Shown here in pieces: positions 32,437-39,772 of a stretch of DNA of 39,772 nucleotides. The DNA is from Butyrivibrio sp. (GTDB taxonomy: Bacteria > Bacillota > Clostridia > Lachnospirales > Lachnospiraceae), in the NCBI RefSeq assembly GCF_017635265.1, contig NZ_JAGBLU010000049.1, positions 1-39,772 on the forward strand, in the 5' to 3' direction. The position numbers and the translations under genes are program-made. Below the pieces are notes generated by a model. The model saw only the letters and a list, made by a program, of their open reading frames with translations, searched no databases and was not told the origin of the DNA. Positions within the stretch are counted from its first letter, which is position 1. Each line of letters opens with the position of its first letter.

Positions 32437-33765
32437 ATGTTTTCTAAAATTCTTATTGCAAACAGAGGAGAGGTGGCGGTTAGAGTCATCAGAGCCTGTA
32501 AAGAGATGGGAATACAGACAGTTGCCGTTTATTCCAAAGCCGACAAAAATGCTCTTCATGTGGAAATGGCAGATGAGAGCTATTGTATTGGAGGCCCGCT
32601 GGTAAAAGACAGCTACCTGAACATGGATGTAATTCTGACTGTAGCCAAAAAAACAAATGCCGAAGCAATTCATCCCGGATATGGGATGTTATCGGAAAAT
32701 CCTGAATTTGCCGGGAAAAGTAAGGAAAACGGAATTGTGCTTATAAGTCCCGGTGAGGATGTAATGCGCAAGATGGGGCAAAAGGAAATTGCCAGAAAAA
32801 TTGCGGTAAGCGCAGGTGTTCCTGTTACTCCGGGAAGTGAGATTTTAACAGGAAGTGACGATGCAAAAAAGCAGGCAGAAAGAATTGGCTATCCTGTTAT
32901 CTTAAAAGCCAGAGCTGGGGGAGGCGGCAAGGGAATCAGAGTAGTCAGGAAGGAAATAGATCTTGTTTCAGCCTTTGAGCAGGTAAAAAAGGAAGCCGCC
33001 AGCTCTTTTGGTGATGATGCCGTGTTTATGGAAAAGTATCTGGAAAACGTAAAGCATGTGGAGGTTCAGATAATTGCGGATAAAAAAGGAAAAGTCCTGA
33101 TACTTGGGGATAGGGACTGTTCTGTTCAGAGAAAGAATCAAAAGCTTATTGAGGAGTGTCCGGCACCGGCGCTGTCCGATGAACTACGGCAAAAGATGTA
33201 TGAGGCAGCAAAAAATCTTGCTGTCAAAGTAGGGTACGTGACCGTCGGGACTGTGGAATTTCTTGTAAAGCAGGATCAGTTCTTTTTCATGGAGATGAAT
33301 ACGAGGCTTCAGGTTGAGCATTCAGTTACGGAGATGGTGTGCGGTATTGACATTGTAGAGTGGCAGATAAGAACAGCTGCAGGTGTGGAACTTCCATTTG
33401 AGCAAAAAGATATTATCAGTAAAAAGCATGCTATAGAGTGCAGGATATGTGCTGAAAATGCCAAAGACTTTAAGCCGGCAACGGGTAAGGTTGAACTTTT
33501 GCATGTTCCGGGAGGAGTCGATGTAAGGTTTGATTCAGCTCTTTATCAAAGCTTTGTAATAACACCTTTTTATGATTCTATGCTTGGAAAACTCATTGTC
33601 TGCTCAGATACCAGAGACGGAGCAATCAGAAAGATGAAAAGCGCCCTTTCGGAGTTTGTGCTTTTGGGGGTGGACAATAACAGAGACATGCATATGAAAT
33701 TTATGGAAAACGGCAGATTTGTCATAGGTAATTATGATACGGGAATCTGTCAGAAAGTGTTGTAG
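32437..33765 (+). CDS. accC: biotin carboxylase subunit of acetyl-CoA carboxylase
   Basis: ATP-dependent carboxylation of the biotin on AccB. 442 residues with ILIANRGEVAVRVIRACKE, HPGYGMLSENPEFA, the glycine-rich ATP lid ARAGGGGKGIRVV, FMEKYLENVKHVEVQI, EMNTRLQVEHSVTE (metal ligands and catalytic Arg) and the C-terminal domain. The ATG at 32437 has GAAGGAGGA upstream and follows the fabZ stop by one base. Confidence 0.97.
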   Translation: MFSKILIANRGEVAVRVIRACKEMGIQTVAVYSKADKNALHVEMADESYCIGGPLVKDSYLNMDVILTVAKKTNAEAIHPGYGMLSENPEFAGKSKENGIVLISPGEDVMRKMGQKEIARKIAVSAGVPVTPGSEILTGSDDAKKQAERIGYPVILKARAGGGGKGIRVVRKEIDLVSAFEQVKKEAASSFGDDAVFMEKYLENVKHVEVQIIADKKGKVLILGDRDCSVQRKNQKLIEECPAPALSDELRQKMYEAAKNLAVKVGYVTVGTVEFLVKQDQFFFMEMNTRLQVEHSVTEMVCGIDIVEWQIRTAAGVELPFEQKDIISKKHAIECRICAENAKDFKPATGKVELLHVPGGVDVRFDSALYQSFVITPFYDSMLGKLIVCSDTRDGAIRKMKSALSEFVLLGVDNNRDMHMKFMENGRFVIGNYDTGICQKVL

Positions 33766-33768
33766 GAT

Positions 33769-34602
33769 ATGGAACTTAAGAGCTTATTTTTGAAAGTGAA
33801 CAATGAGCTTGAAAATACCGAAAACAGACGGGTGAGCCGAAAGATAACCTGCAAAAAATGCGGAAAACAGGTATCTGTTTCTAAAATCAGAAAAAATTTT
33901 TTTATCTGCCCTGAGTGCGGACATTATTTTCCTGTAAGGGCTCGCAGGCGCATACTTATGCTTACGGATAAAAGAAGCTTTGTAGAAATGGACAGAGACC
34001 TTGAGTCAAAAAATATCTTAAGCTTTCCGGAGTATGAAGAAAAAATTCTGGCGGCTAAAGAAAAGAGCCGCGAAAATGAAGGCGTTATTTGCGGAACTGC
34101 TACTATCGGAGGATCTAAGGTCTGTATTTTTGCCATGGACGGAAACTTTATGATGGGCTCTATGGGAGCGGTTGTAGGTGAAAAGATAACACGGCTTTTT
34201 GAATATGCTACAAAAGAAAGTCTTCCTGTTATCGGAGTTACGGTTTCAGGCGGTGCCAGAATGCAGGAGGGTATGGTATCTCTGATGCAGATGTCTAAGG
34301 TTTCCGCAGCAGTAAAAAGGCATGACAGTAAAGGAAATCTTTACATAGTTCTTTTGACTAATCCAACGACGGGAGGAGTAGATGCTTCTTTTGCGATGCT
34401 GGGAGATATTACCCTGGCAGAACCGGGAGCAAGAGTCGGATTTGCAGGACCAAGGGTAATTGAAAAGACTCTTAATCAAAAGCTTCCTGAAGGCTTTCAG
34501 AAAGCAGAGAGGGTTCTTGAATGCGGGTTTATAGATGAAATAGTAAAAAGACCTGAACAAAAGGACTACATTGACAGGTTGTTAAAGCTGCATGGAATGT
34601 AG
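33769..34602 (+). CDS. accD: acetyl-CoA carboxylase carboxyltransferase subunit beta
   Basis: Carboxyl transfer from biotin to acetyl-CoA, together with AccA. 277 residues with the N-terminal zinc ribbon (Cys28, Cys31, Cys47, Cys50) and a crotonase-fold domain: MGSMGAVVGEKITRLFEYA, VSGGARMQEGMVSLMQM and GFAGPRVIEKT. Starts three bases after accC. Confidence 0.97.
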   Translation: MELKSLFLKVNNELENTENRRVSRKITCKKCGKQVSVSKIRKNFFICPECGHYFPVRARRRILMLTDKRSFVEMDRDLESKNILSFPEYEEKILAAKEKSRENEGVICGTATIGGSKVCIFAMDGNFMMGSMGAVVGEKITRLFEYATKESLPVIGVTVSGGARMQEGMVSLMQMSKVSAAVKRHDSKGNLYIVLLTNPTTGGVDASFAMLGDITLAEPGARVGFAGPRVIEKTLNQKLPEGFQKAERVLECGFIDEIVKRPEQKDYIDRLLKLHGM

Positions 34603-34614
34603 GGAAATGGTGAA

Positions 34615-35367
34615 ATGAACGATTACGAGATTGTAAAAAATGCCAGGTCAGAGAAAAGGCTGACTTCTGTGGATTACATAAAGCTTTTGGTAAAGGACTT
34701 TGCTGAGTTTCACGGAGACAGACTTTTTGGTGATGACAGGGCGATAGTAGCAGGAATAGGTAAAATAGGCGATATTCCTGTTACGGTCATCGGTATTGAA
34801 AAAGGAAAAGATACAAATGACCGTATTTTACATAATTTTGGAAGTGCAATGCCCGAAGGGTACAGAAAGGCGCTTCGGCTTATGAAACAGGCGGAGAAGT
34901 TTGACAGACCTGTTGTATGTTTTGTGGATACGGCAGGAGCATATCCCGGAATAGATGCAGAGGAAAGAGGTCAGGGGAGAGCAATCGCAGATTGTCTTTT
35001 TGAAATGTCAAATCTGAAAACCCCGGTTCTATCATTGGTCATAGGAGAAGGGGGAAGCGGAGGAGCCCTTGCCCTATGCCATGGGGACGAAATATGGATG
35101 GAGGAGGATGCTTATTTTAGCGTTGTTTCTCCGGAGAGCTGTGCAAATATTCTCTGGAAAAATGTAGAGAAGGCTGACGTGGCTGCAAAAGCTCTTTGCC
35201 TGACTGCCCCAAAGCTATATGAACTTGGTCTTATTGACAGGATATTTAGTGCAGATAAGAAAAAACTTAAAAACGAAATTGTAAACTGTCTGCAAAATCT
35301 TATGGAGCTTTCAAAAGAAGAGCTGGTTGACAGACGATATGAAAAGTTTAGAAAAGTTGGTTATTAA
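34615..35367 (+). CDS. accA: acetyl-CoA carboxylase carboxyltransferase subunit alpha
   Basis: Partner of AccD. 250 residues, the shorter form usual in Gram-positive operons as against about 319 in E. coli. Seen: FHGDRLFGDDRAIVAGIG, NFGSAMPEGYRKALRLMKQA, VDTAGAYPGIDAEERGQG, VIGEGGSGGALAL and VVSPESCANILWKN. Starts 12 bases after accD. Confidence 0.97.
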   Translation: MNDYEIVKNARSEKRLTSVDYIKLLVKDFAEFHGDRLFGDDRAIVAGIGKIGDIPVTVIGIEKGKDTNDRILHNFGSAMPEGYRKALRLMKQAEKFDRPVVCFVDTAGAYPGIDAEERGQGRAIADCLFEMSNLKTPVLSLVIGEGGSGGALALCHGDEIWMEEDAYFSVVSPESCANILWKNVEKADVAAKALCLTAPKLYELGLIDRIFSADKKKLKNEIVNCLQNLMELSKEELVDRRYEKFRKVGY

Positions 35368-35377
35368 GGAAAATGTT

Positions 35378-37024
35378 ATGATCTATGAAGATTATTATAA
35401 AGAAATAAAGGATAGCACAGGGAATATCACAGATATAGAGTTTACCTACGGTGATGATTTTAACTTTGCCTATGATGTTATTGACTCTTTTGCAGATGTT
35501 TCCCCTGATAAGCTGGCTCTTTTACATAAGACTGCAGATGGGAAAACTACAAGGTTTACCTTCAAGGATATGTCTGTTTTGTCCAATAAGGCTGCAAATG
35601 CGCTAAAGAGCCTGGGAGTAGGCAGAGGCGACAGCGTTATGCTTCTTTTAAAAAGACGTTTTGAGTTCTGGGTCAGCATTCTTGCCATTCATAAGCTGGG
35701 GGCAATCGCCATTCCAACATCCCACATGGTTTCAGCAGAAGATATTAAAGAGAGAGTAAAGCTTGCAGATACAAAGGCGGTAATATGCGTTAATTCCGGG
35801 GATATCTGTCATAAGGTGAAAGAAGCTCTTGCAGGAAGTGACGTTTGCCTGATTGTTGTGGGTGACAGATATGGGAAAGAAATCAGTTTTGAGGATATTG
35901 TGGAAAAATCCGATGAATCTTTGGAAAGGGTGGATACGAAAGTAAGTGACCCGATGCTTTATTATTTTACATCAGGAACCAACGGGGCGCCCAAGGCGGT
36001 AATTCATGACTTTTCATATCCACTGGCACATATTTTTACTGCAAAAAACTGGCATGGAATAAAGCAGGACGGGCTGCATCTGACGGTTGCGGATTCCGGA
36101 TGGGCCAAAACAGCATGGGGAAAACTCTACGGGCAGTGGTTTTTGGGAGCGGCTATTTTGGTCTATGATTATGAGCAGTTCTATGCCGGTGATATGTTAA
36201 AGCTTTTGGAAGAGGAAAAGGTCAATACTTTCTGCGCTCCGCCTACAATATATAAATATCTGGTGCTTGAAGACCTGGAGAAATATAATCTGGAGAACCT
36301 GCACTTTGTAACAACTGCAGGAGAGGCAATGCCAAAAGAGGTTTCCAAAAAGTTTAAGGATAAGACAGGACTCCCTGTTCGTGAGGGCTTTGGACAGACG
36401 GAGACAGCACTTCAGCTTTGTACTGTAATCGGTAAAGAGCAAATTCCGGGAAGCATAGGCAAAGCATCACCACTGTACAAAATAGGACTTGTGGATGAAG
36501 AAAACGTCCATGTGCCTGATGGCGCGGAGGGGGAGATTGTTATTATTCCCAAAAACGGTAAGCGCCCCATAGGAGTGTTTACGGGCTATCTTGGGGATGA
36601 GAGAATGTATGAGGAAGCTTTTGAGGGCGGAGTATATCATACCAAAGACATGGCAGTAAGGGATAAAGACGGAAATTACTTCTTTGTCGGAAGAAATGAT
36701 GATGTCATTAAGTCAAGTGGTTACAGGATAGGACCTTCTGAAGTAGAGGATGTTTTGATGCGACATCCTGCAGTATTTGAATGTGCGGTGACTGGCTTTC
36801 CTTCCAAAAACAGAGGAGCGCTGGTCAAGGCCAGCATAGTGCTTAATGAAGGCTTTGAACCGGATAATAAGCTTGCTGTGGAGTTACAGGATTTTGTAAA
36901 GGAGCGCACAGCTATTTACAAGTATCCGAGACTGATCAGTTTTGTAAAAGCCCTCCCCCACAATGCCAATGGAAAGATATTAAGGTCAGCCATAAGAAAA
37001 GCGGATTATGAAAGTATTAAATAG
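35378..37024 (+). CDS. acyl-CoA synthetase (AMP-forming), ACSM/Acs-like
   Basis: Adenylate-forming ligase of 548 residues that activates a carboxylic acid to its CoA thioester. Motifs: P-loop YYFTSGTNGAPKAVIHD, REGFGQTET, the hinge YRIGPSEVED after DDVIKSSG, and the catalytic lysine in NANGKILRSAIRK. The layout is of the acetyl/medium-chain acyl-CoA synthetase group rather than long-chain FadD. The ATG at 35378 with AAGGA seven bases up is preferred over the longer frame from 35327 that overlaps accA. Its place at the end of the fatty-acid operon suggests use of exogenous or branched acids, possibly to supply primers; the substrate is not shown. Confidence 0.88.
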   Translation: MIYEDYYKEIKDSTGNITDIEFTYGDDFNFAYDVIDSFADVSPDKLALLHKTADGKTTRFTFKDMSVLSNKAANALKSLGVGRGDSVMLLLKRRFEFWVSILAIHKLGAIAIPTSHMVSAEDIKERVKLADTKAVICVNSGDICHKVKEALAGSDVCLIVVGDRYGKEISFEDIVEKSDESLERVDTKVSDPMLYYFTSGTNGAPKAVIHDFSYPLAHIFTAKNWHGIKQDGLHLTVADSGWAKTAWGKLYGQWFLGAAILVYDYEQFYAGDMLKLLEEEKVNTFCAPPTIYKYLVLEDLEKYNLENLHFVTTAGEAMPKEVSKKFKDKTGLPVREGFGQTETALQLCTVIGKEQIPGSIGKASPLYKIGLVDEENVHVPDGAEGEIVIIPKNGKRPIGVFTGYLGDERMYEEAFEGGVYHTKDMAVRDKDGNYFFVGRNDDVIKSSGYRIGPSEVEDVLMRHPAVFECAVTGFPSKNRGALVKASIVLNEGFEPDNKLAVELQDFVKERTAIYKYPRLISFVKALPHNANGKILRSAIRKADYESIK

Positions 37025-37038
37025 TCATCAGGCAATTA

Positions 37039-37065
37039 TTAGCACTCATTTTAAGTGAGTGCTAA
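37039..37065. promoter_or_regulatory. CIRCE operator (HrcA site)
   Basis: Exact match to the consensus TTAGCACTC-N9-GAGTGCTAA. HrcA represses chaperone genes through this site. It lies directly before the -35 of the htpG promoter. Followed by TTTTTTATT, the same hairpin could also terminate the fatty-acid operon. Confidence 0.95.
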
Positions 37066-37072
37066 TTTTTTA

Positions 37073-37101
37073 TTGACTTTTGTCTGATAGGGTTTTAAAC
37101 T
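37073..37101 (+). promoter_or_regulatory. htpG promoter
   Basis: TTGACT (37073-37078), 17-base spacer and TAAACT (37096-37101), starting eight bases after the CIRCE site. The leader then forms a hairpin (AGGAACT/AGTTCCT, about 37123-37147) before the AAAGGAG ribosome site. Confidence 0.65.
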
Positions 37102-37178
37102 AGTCTTTGGTTAGTAAGATGCTAAGGAACTAATTTCAATGCAGTTCCTGACTAAAACATAAAAAAGGAGTGAGAATT

Positions 37179-39353
37179 ATGGCTTCAAAAAAAGGTAATC
37201 TTTCAATTAACAGCGAAAACATGTTTCCGATAATCAAAAAATGGCTTTATTCGGATCATGATATTTTTTACAGAGAAGTAATTTCAAATGCATGCGATGC
37301 CATTACCAAGATCCGCAAAATGGATATGATGGGAGAATATACTCTTCCTGATGGATTTAAGCCTCGCGTAGATGTAGTCCTTAATGATAAAGAAAAGACA
37401 ATCAAGATCACTGATAACGGTATCGGTATGACAGCAGAAGAGGTTGAGGAATACATCAACCAGGTAGCTTTTTCAGGTGCTACTGATTTCCTTAACAAGT
37501 ACAAAGACAAGGCCAATGCAGATCAGATTATCGGTCATTTCGGACTTGGATTTTACTCAACATTCATGGTATCTGATTCAGTAGATATCGACACATTATC
37601 ATATAAGTCAGATGCTGCATCTGTTCACTGGACATGCGATGGCGGTTCAGACTTCGAGATGTCAGACGGAGACAAAAAGGAAGTTGGAACTACAATAACT
37701 CTTCATCTTTCAGAGGATTGTCTTGAGTTTTGTAACGAATACAAGGCAAGAGAAGTTATTGAGAAGTACTGCTCATTCATGCCATATGAAATCTATCTTT
37801 CCAAGGAAAATGAGGAAGGAACAGAGACAATCAAAGAATCAGAAAAACTTGATTCTGATGTGGTTATAGAAGTCGTTGAGCCTGAAAAGAAAGATGAGAC
37901 CAAGGCAGATGGCGAAAATAAGGATGAGAAAAAGGAAGAGGAGAAGAAGCTTAAGATAAAGAGAAGACCTCAGCTTCTTAATGATACACATCCTCTTTGG
38001 GCTAAAACTCCTAAGGACTGTACAGATGAGGAGTACAAGGAATTCTATAGAAAAGTTTTCCGCGACTATAAGGAGCCCCTTTTCTGGATTCACCTCAACA
38101 TGGATTATCCTTTCAACTTAAAGGGTATTCTTTACTTCCCTAAGATCAACATGGAGTTTGAGTCAATAGAGGGAACAATCAAACTTTACAACAATCAGGT
38201 ATTTATTGCAGATAACATCAAGGAAGTTATTCCTGAGTATTTGATGCTGCTTAAGGGTGTTATTGATTGTCCTGATCTTCCGCTTAACGTTTCAAGAAGT
38301 GCTCTTCAGAATGATGGATTTGTCAAGAAGATTTCTGAGTACATTTCAAAGAAAGTTGCAGAGAAGCTTGCAGGTCTTTGTAAGACTGATAAAGAAAACT
38401 ACGACAAGTACTGGGATGATATCAGCCCATTCATTAAATATGGTTGCCTCAGAGACGACAAGTTCTGCGAGAAGATGACAGACTACATCCTCTTTAAGAA
38501 CCTTGATGGCAAGTATCTTACAACTCCTGAAGCACTTCAGATCAACAAGGAAGCTGAAGAGGCAGCAGCCAAGGAAGAGGCTGTAGATGAAAACGGCAAT
38601 AAGGTCGAGGCAGAAGTGGTTGGAGCGACACCAAACGAGAAAGAGCAAGTTTCCGGTGGAGTCAATGATTCCGAAGAGTCAAGCAAAAATGGCGCAGACG
38701 ATTCGAAGAATCAGACGGCTGATGATAACAAAGAAAAAGAACCTCGTACAATCTACTATGTAACTGATGAACAGCAGCAGAGTCAGTACATCAAGATGTT
38801 TAAGGCTCAGAAGATGGAAGCGTTCATCATGAATCACAACATTGATGTTCCTTTCATGCAGCAGCTTGAAGCCAAGAACGAAGGCATAAAATTTGCCAGA
38901 ATCGATGCTGATCTTACAGATACATTCAAGTCCAAGACTTCCAAGAAGGCAGCAGCTGAGCTTGAAGAGAAGGAAAAAGAGCTTTCAGAGAAGATCAAAA
39001 AGGCTCTTAAGAATGATAAGCTTACTATCAAGCTTGAGAAGCTCAAAGATAAGAAGATGTCTTCTATGCTTACAGTATCAGAAGAGTCAAGACGTATGGC
39101 TGAGATGATGAAGATGTATGCAATGAACGGAATGAGCATGGGCGACTTTGGTAACGAAGGCCAGACACTTATTCTAAATGCCAACCATCCACTTGTTCAG
39201 TATGTAATGGAGCATGAAGATGGTGACAATACCAAGATGATCTGCGAACAGCTCTATGATCTTGCACGCATCCAGAACGCTCCGCTTGAAGGCGAGGCAA
39301 TGACTAGGTTCATTGCTCGCAGCAACGACATTATGATGGTTCTTGCAAAATAA
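37179..39353 (+). CDS. htpG: chaperone HtpG (Hsp90) with two acidic insertions
   Basis: ATP-driven Hsp90 chaperone. 724 residues, about 100 more than E. coli HtpG. The GHKL ATPase domain shows REVISNACDAITKIRKM, ITDNGIGM and IGHFGLGFYSTFMV. The middle domain has WIHLNMDYPFNLKGILYFPK, LPLNVSRSALQND and the dimer domain follows. A Lys/Glu-rich stretch at about residues 223-260 sits where eukaryotic Hsp90 has its charged linker. A second acidic, Ala/Glu/Asn-rich insert at about 455-525 lies before YYVTDEQQQSQYIKMF. The ATG at 37179 has an AAAGGAG site; the GTG at 37170 is unlikely. Heat control by HrcA is inferred from the CIRCE site. Confidence 0.96.
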   Translation: MASKKGNLSINSENMFPIIKKWLYSDHDIFYREVISNACDAITKIRKMDMMGEYTLPDGFKPRVDVVLNDKEKTIKITDNGIGMTAEEVEEYINQVAFSGATDFLNKYKDKANADQIIGHFGLGFYSTFMVSDSVDIDTLSYKSDAASVHWTCDGGSDFEMSDGDKKEVGTTITLHLSEDCLEFCNEYKAREVIEKYCSFMPYEIYLSKENEEGTETIKESEKLDSDVVIEVVEPEKKDETKADGENKDEKKEEEKKLKIKRRPQLLNDTHPLWAKTPKDCTDEEYKEFYRKVFRDYKEPLFWIHLNMDYPFNLKGILYFPKINMEFESIEGTIKLYNNQVFIADNIKEVIPEYLMLLKGVIDCPDLPLNVSRSALQNDGFVKKISEYISKKVAEKLAGLCKTDKENYDKYWDDISPFIKYGCLRDDKFCEKMTDYILFKNLDGKYLTTPEALQINKEAEEAAAKEEAVDENGNKVEAEVVGATPNEKEQVSGGVNDSEESSKNGADDSKNQTADDNKEKEPRTIYYVTDEQQQSQYIKMFKAQKMEAFIMNHNIDVPFMQQLEAKNEGIKFARIDADLTDTFKSKTSKKAAAELEEKEKELSEKIKKALKNDKLTIKLEKLKDKKMSSMLTVSEESRRMAEMMKMYAMNGMSMGDFGNEGQTLILNANHPLVQYVMEHEDGDNTKMICEQLYDLARIQNAPLEGEAMTRFIARSNDIMMVLAK

Positions 39354-39533
39354 TATATTCAATTTATGGCGTAGATTGAAATTACTCTGGAGATTTGGAA
39401 GAGTATTTACGAAAATGTATGTGCTATATTCTACGTTGTAGATTAGGAATAATGTCAGAGAAAAAATATGTATGTGGCTTATCTTATGTTGTAGATTAGC
39501 AACAGGAAATAAAATAGAATTGATTATGGTTAC

Positions 39534-39562
39534 GAATGCTTACGCGGATAGCGTAAGCATTC
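39534..39562. terminator. hairpin, probable terminator
   Basis: GAATGCTTACGC (39534-39545) pairs perfectly with GCGTAAGCATTC (39551-39562) around GGATA. T-rich DNA follows on the plus strand, although no long T-run. It lies 180 bases past htpG and may instead end a minus-strand transcript from the right. Confidence 0.5.
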
Positions 39563-39645
39563 TTGCATTTACAATTTTATATGATCATCCATTTTTATGA
39601 TATAGCCATAGGACCTGGCAACGTCCGCCACCCTGATGACTGAAC

Positions 39646-39743
39646 CTGATGGAAACGCAGTAGCCATCTTGCCGACGGTGAGGATGATGGGAACAGTAAT
39701 CTTTCACTCACCGTCGGTTCCTGCATTGTAGCGTTTCCATCAG
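39646..39743. repeat. GC-rich nested palindrome at the right edge
   Basis: Outer stem CTGATGGAAACGC (39646-39658) with GCGTTTCCATCAG (39731-39743), inner stem CCGACGGTGAG (39672-39682) with CTCACCGTCGG (39707-39717), both perfect. The final 12 bases CACCTAGCGGTG form another small hairpin. The base composition differs from the rest of the window, suggesting a mobile element end or structured RNA cut by the edge. Confidence 0.6.
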
Positions 39744-39772
39744 AACCAGTAAAGGGCCAGCACCTAGCGGTG

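Larger units (their letters stand above)
39354..39772. other. 419-base terminal region without a clear gene
   Basis: It holds two imperfect 33-base direct repeats (39415-39447, 39468-39500) sharing ATGTATGTG and TTGTAGATTAG, a 12-bp hairpin at 39534-39562, and a GC-richer nested palindrome from 39646 to the edge. Minus-strand frames near the edge are open for up to 57 codons, but no protein family was recognised. Confidence 0.5.

Noticed and set aside
39599-39772. 57-codon minus-strand open frame at the right edge
   Set aside because: The frame crosses both perfect stems of the palindrome, shows no family match, and other frames look equally protein-like, so coding is not supported.

Overview
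The window looks like chromosomal DNA of a low-GC, anaerobic Firmicute of the Lachnospiraceae, most likely close to Butyrivibrio or Pseudobutyrivibrio. This is inferred from the AT-rich codon use, strong purine-rich ribosome binding sites, a FabK-type fatty-acid operon, an HrcA/CIRCE site before htpG, and plant or host polysaccharide enzymes. No rRNA, tRNA, CRISPR array or complete transposon was seen. Both ends lie in structured, repeat-like DNA, so the window may be a contig that stops at repeats.

Layout. 1-1404: hflX on the minus strand, its 3' end overrun by what looks like the right end of an IS200/IS605-type (TnpB) element. 1518-2855: asnA and a small HPr-like protein lacking the catalytic histidine. 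2856-3103: a stack of hairpins. 3104-5566: a Rad3/DinG-type helicase with an N-terminal PD-(D/E)XK nuclease-like domain. 5567-6138: a long intergenic region with two near-identical promoter repeats. 6139-17645: mostly co-oriented genes for a TPR-GGDEF protein, valS, folC, a small acidic protein, a zinc-ribbon/TPR membrane protein, an MBOAT O-acyltransferase with an SGNH partner, a small unknown, RidA and a TPR lipoprotein.

17646-26411 is a carbohydrate region: a discoidin-domain protein, a heparinase II/III-like lyase, a GH88 unsaturated glucuronyl hydrolase and a DUF2264 protein, followed by a GNAT acetyltransferase and a TIGR01212 radical SAM protein. None of the four carbohydrate proteins has a visible signal peptide, which suggests that imported uronic-acid oligosaccharides are broken down in the cytoplasm. 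Two elements of almost identical architecture (17670-17835 and 21081-21244) flank the lyase. They share their ends and a 58-nt core, while their long arms differ in sequence yet still pair within each copy.

26476-37024 holds a divergent MerR-family regulator and a complete malonyl-CoA/type II fatty-acid elongation operon: acpP, fabK, fabD, fabG, fabF, accB, fabZ, accC, accD, accA and an acyl-CoA synthetase. The shared intergenic region has a MerR-style promoter with a 19-bp spacer filled by a dyad. This suggests MerR control in place of the FabT-FabH head known from streptococci. A perfect CIRCE operator, which can also act as a terminator hairpin, separates this operon from htpG (37179-39353), an Hsp90 with two long acidic insertions. 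The last 400 bases hold imperfect repeats, a terminator-like hairpin and a GC-richer nested palindrome running to the edge.
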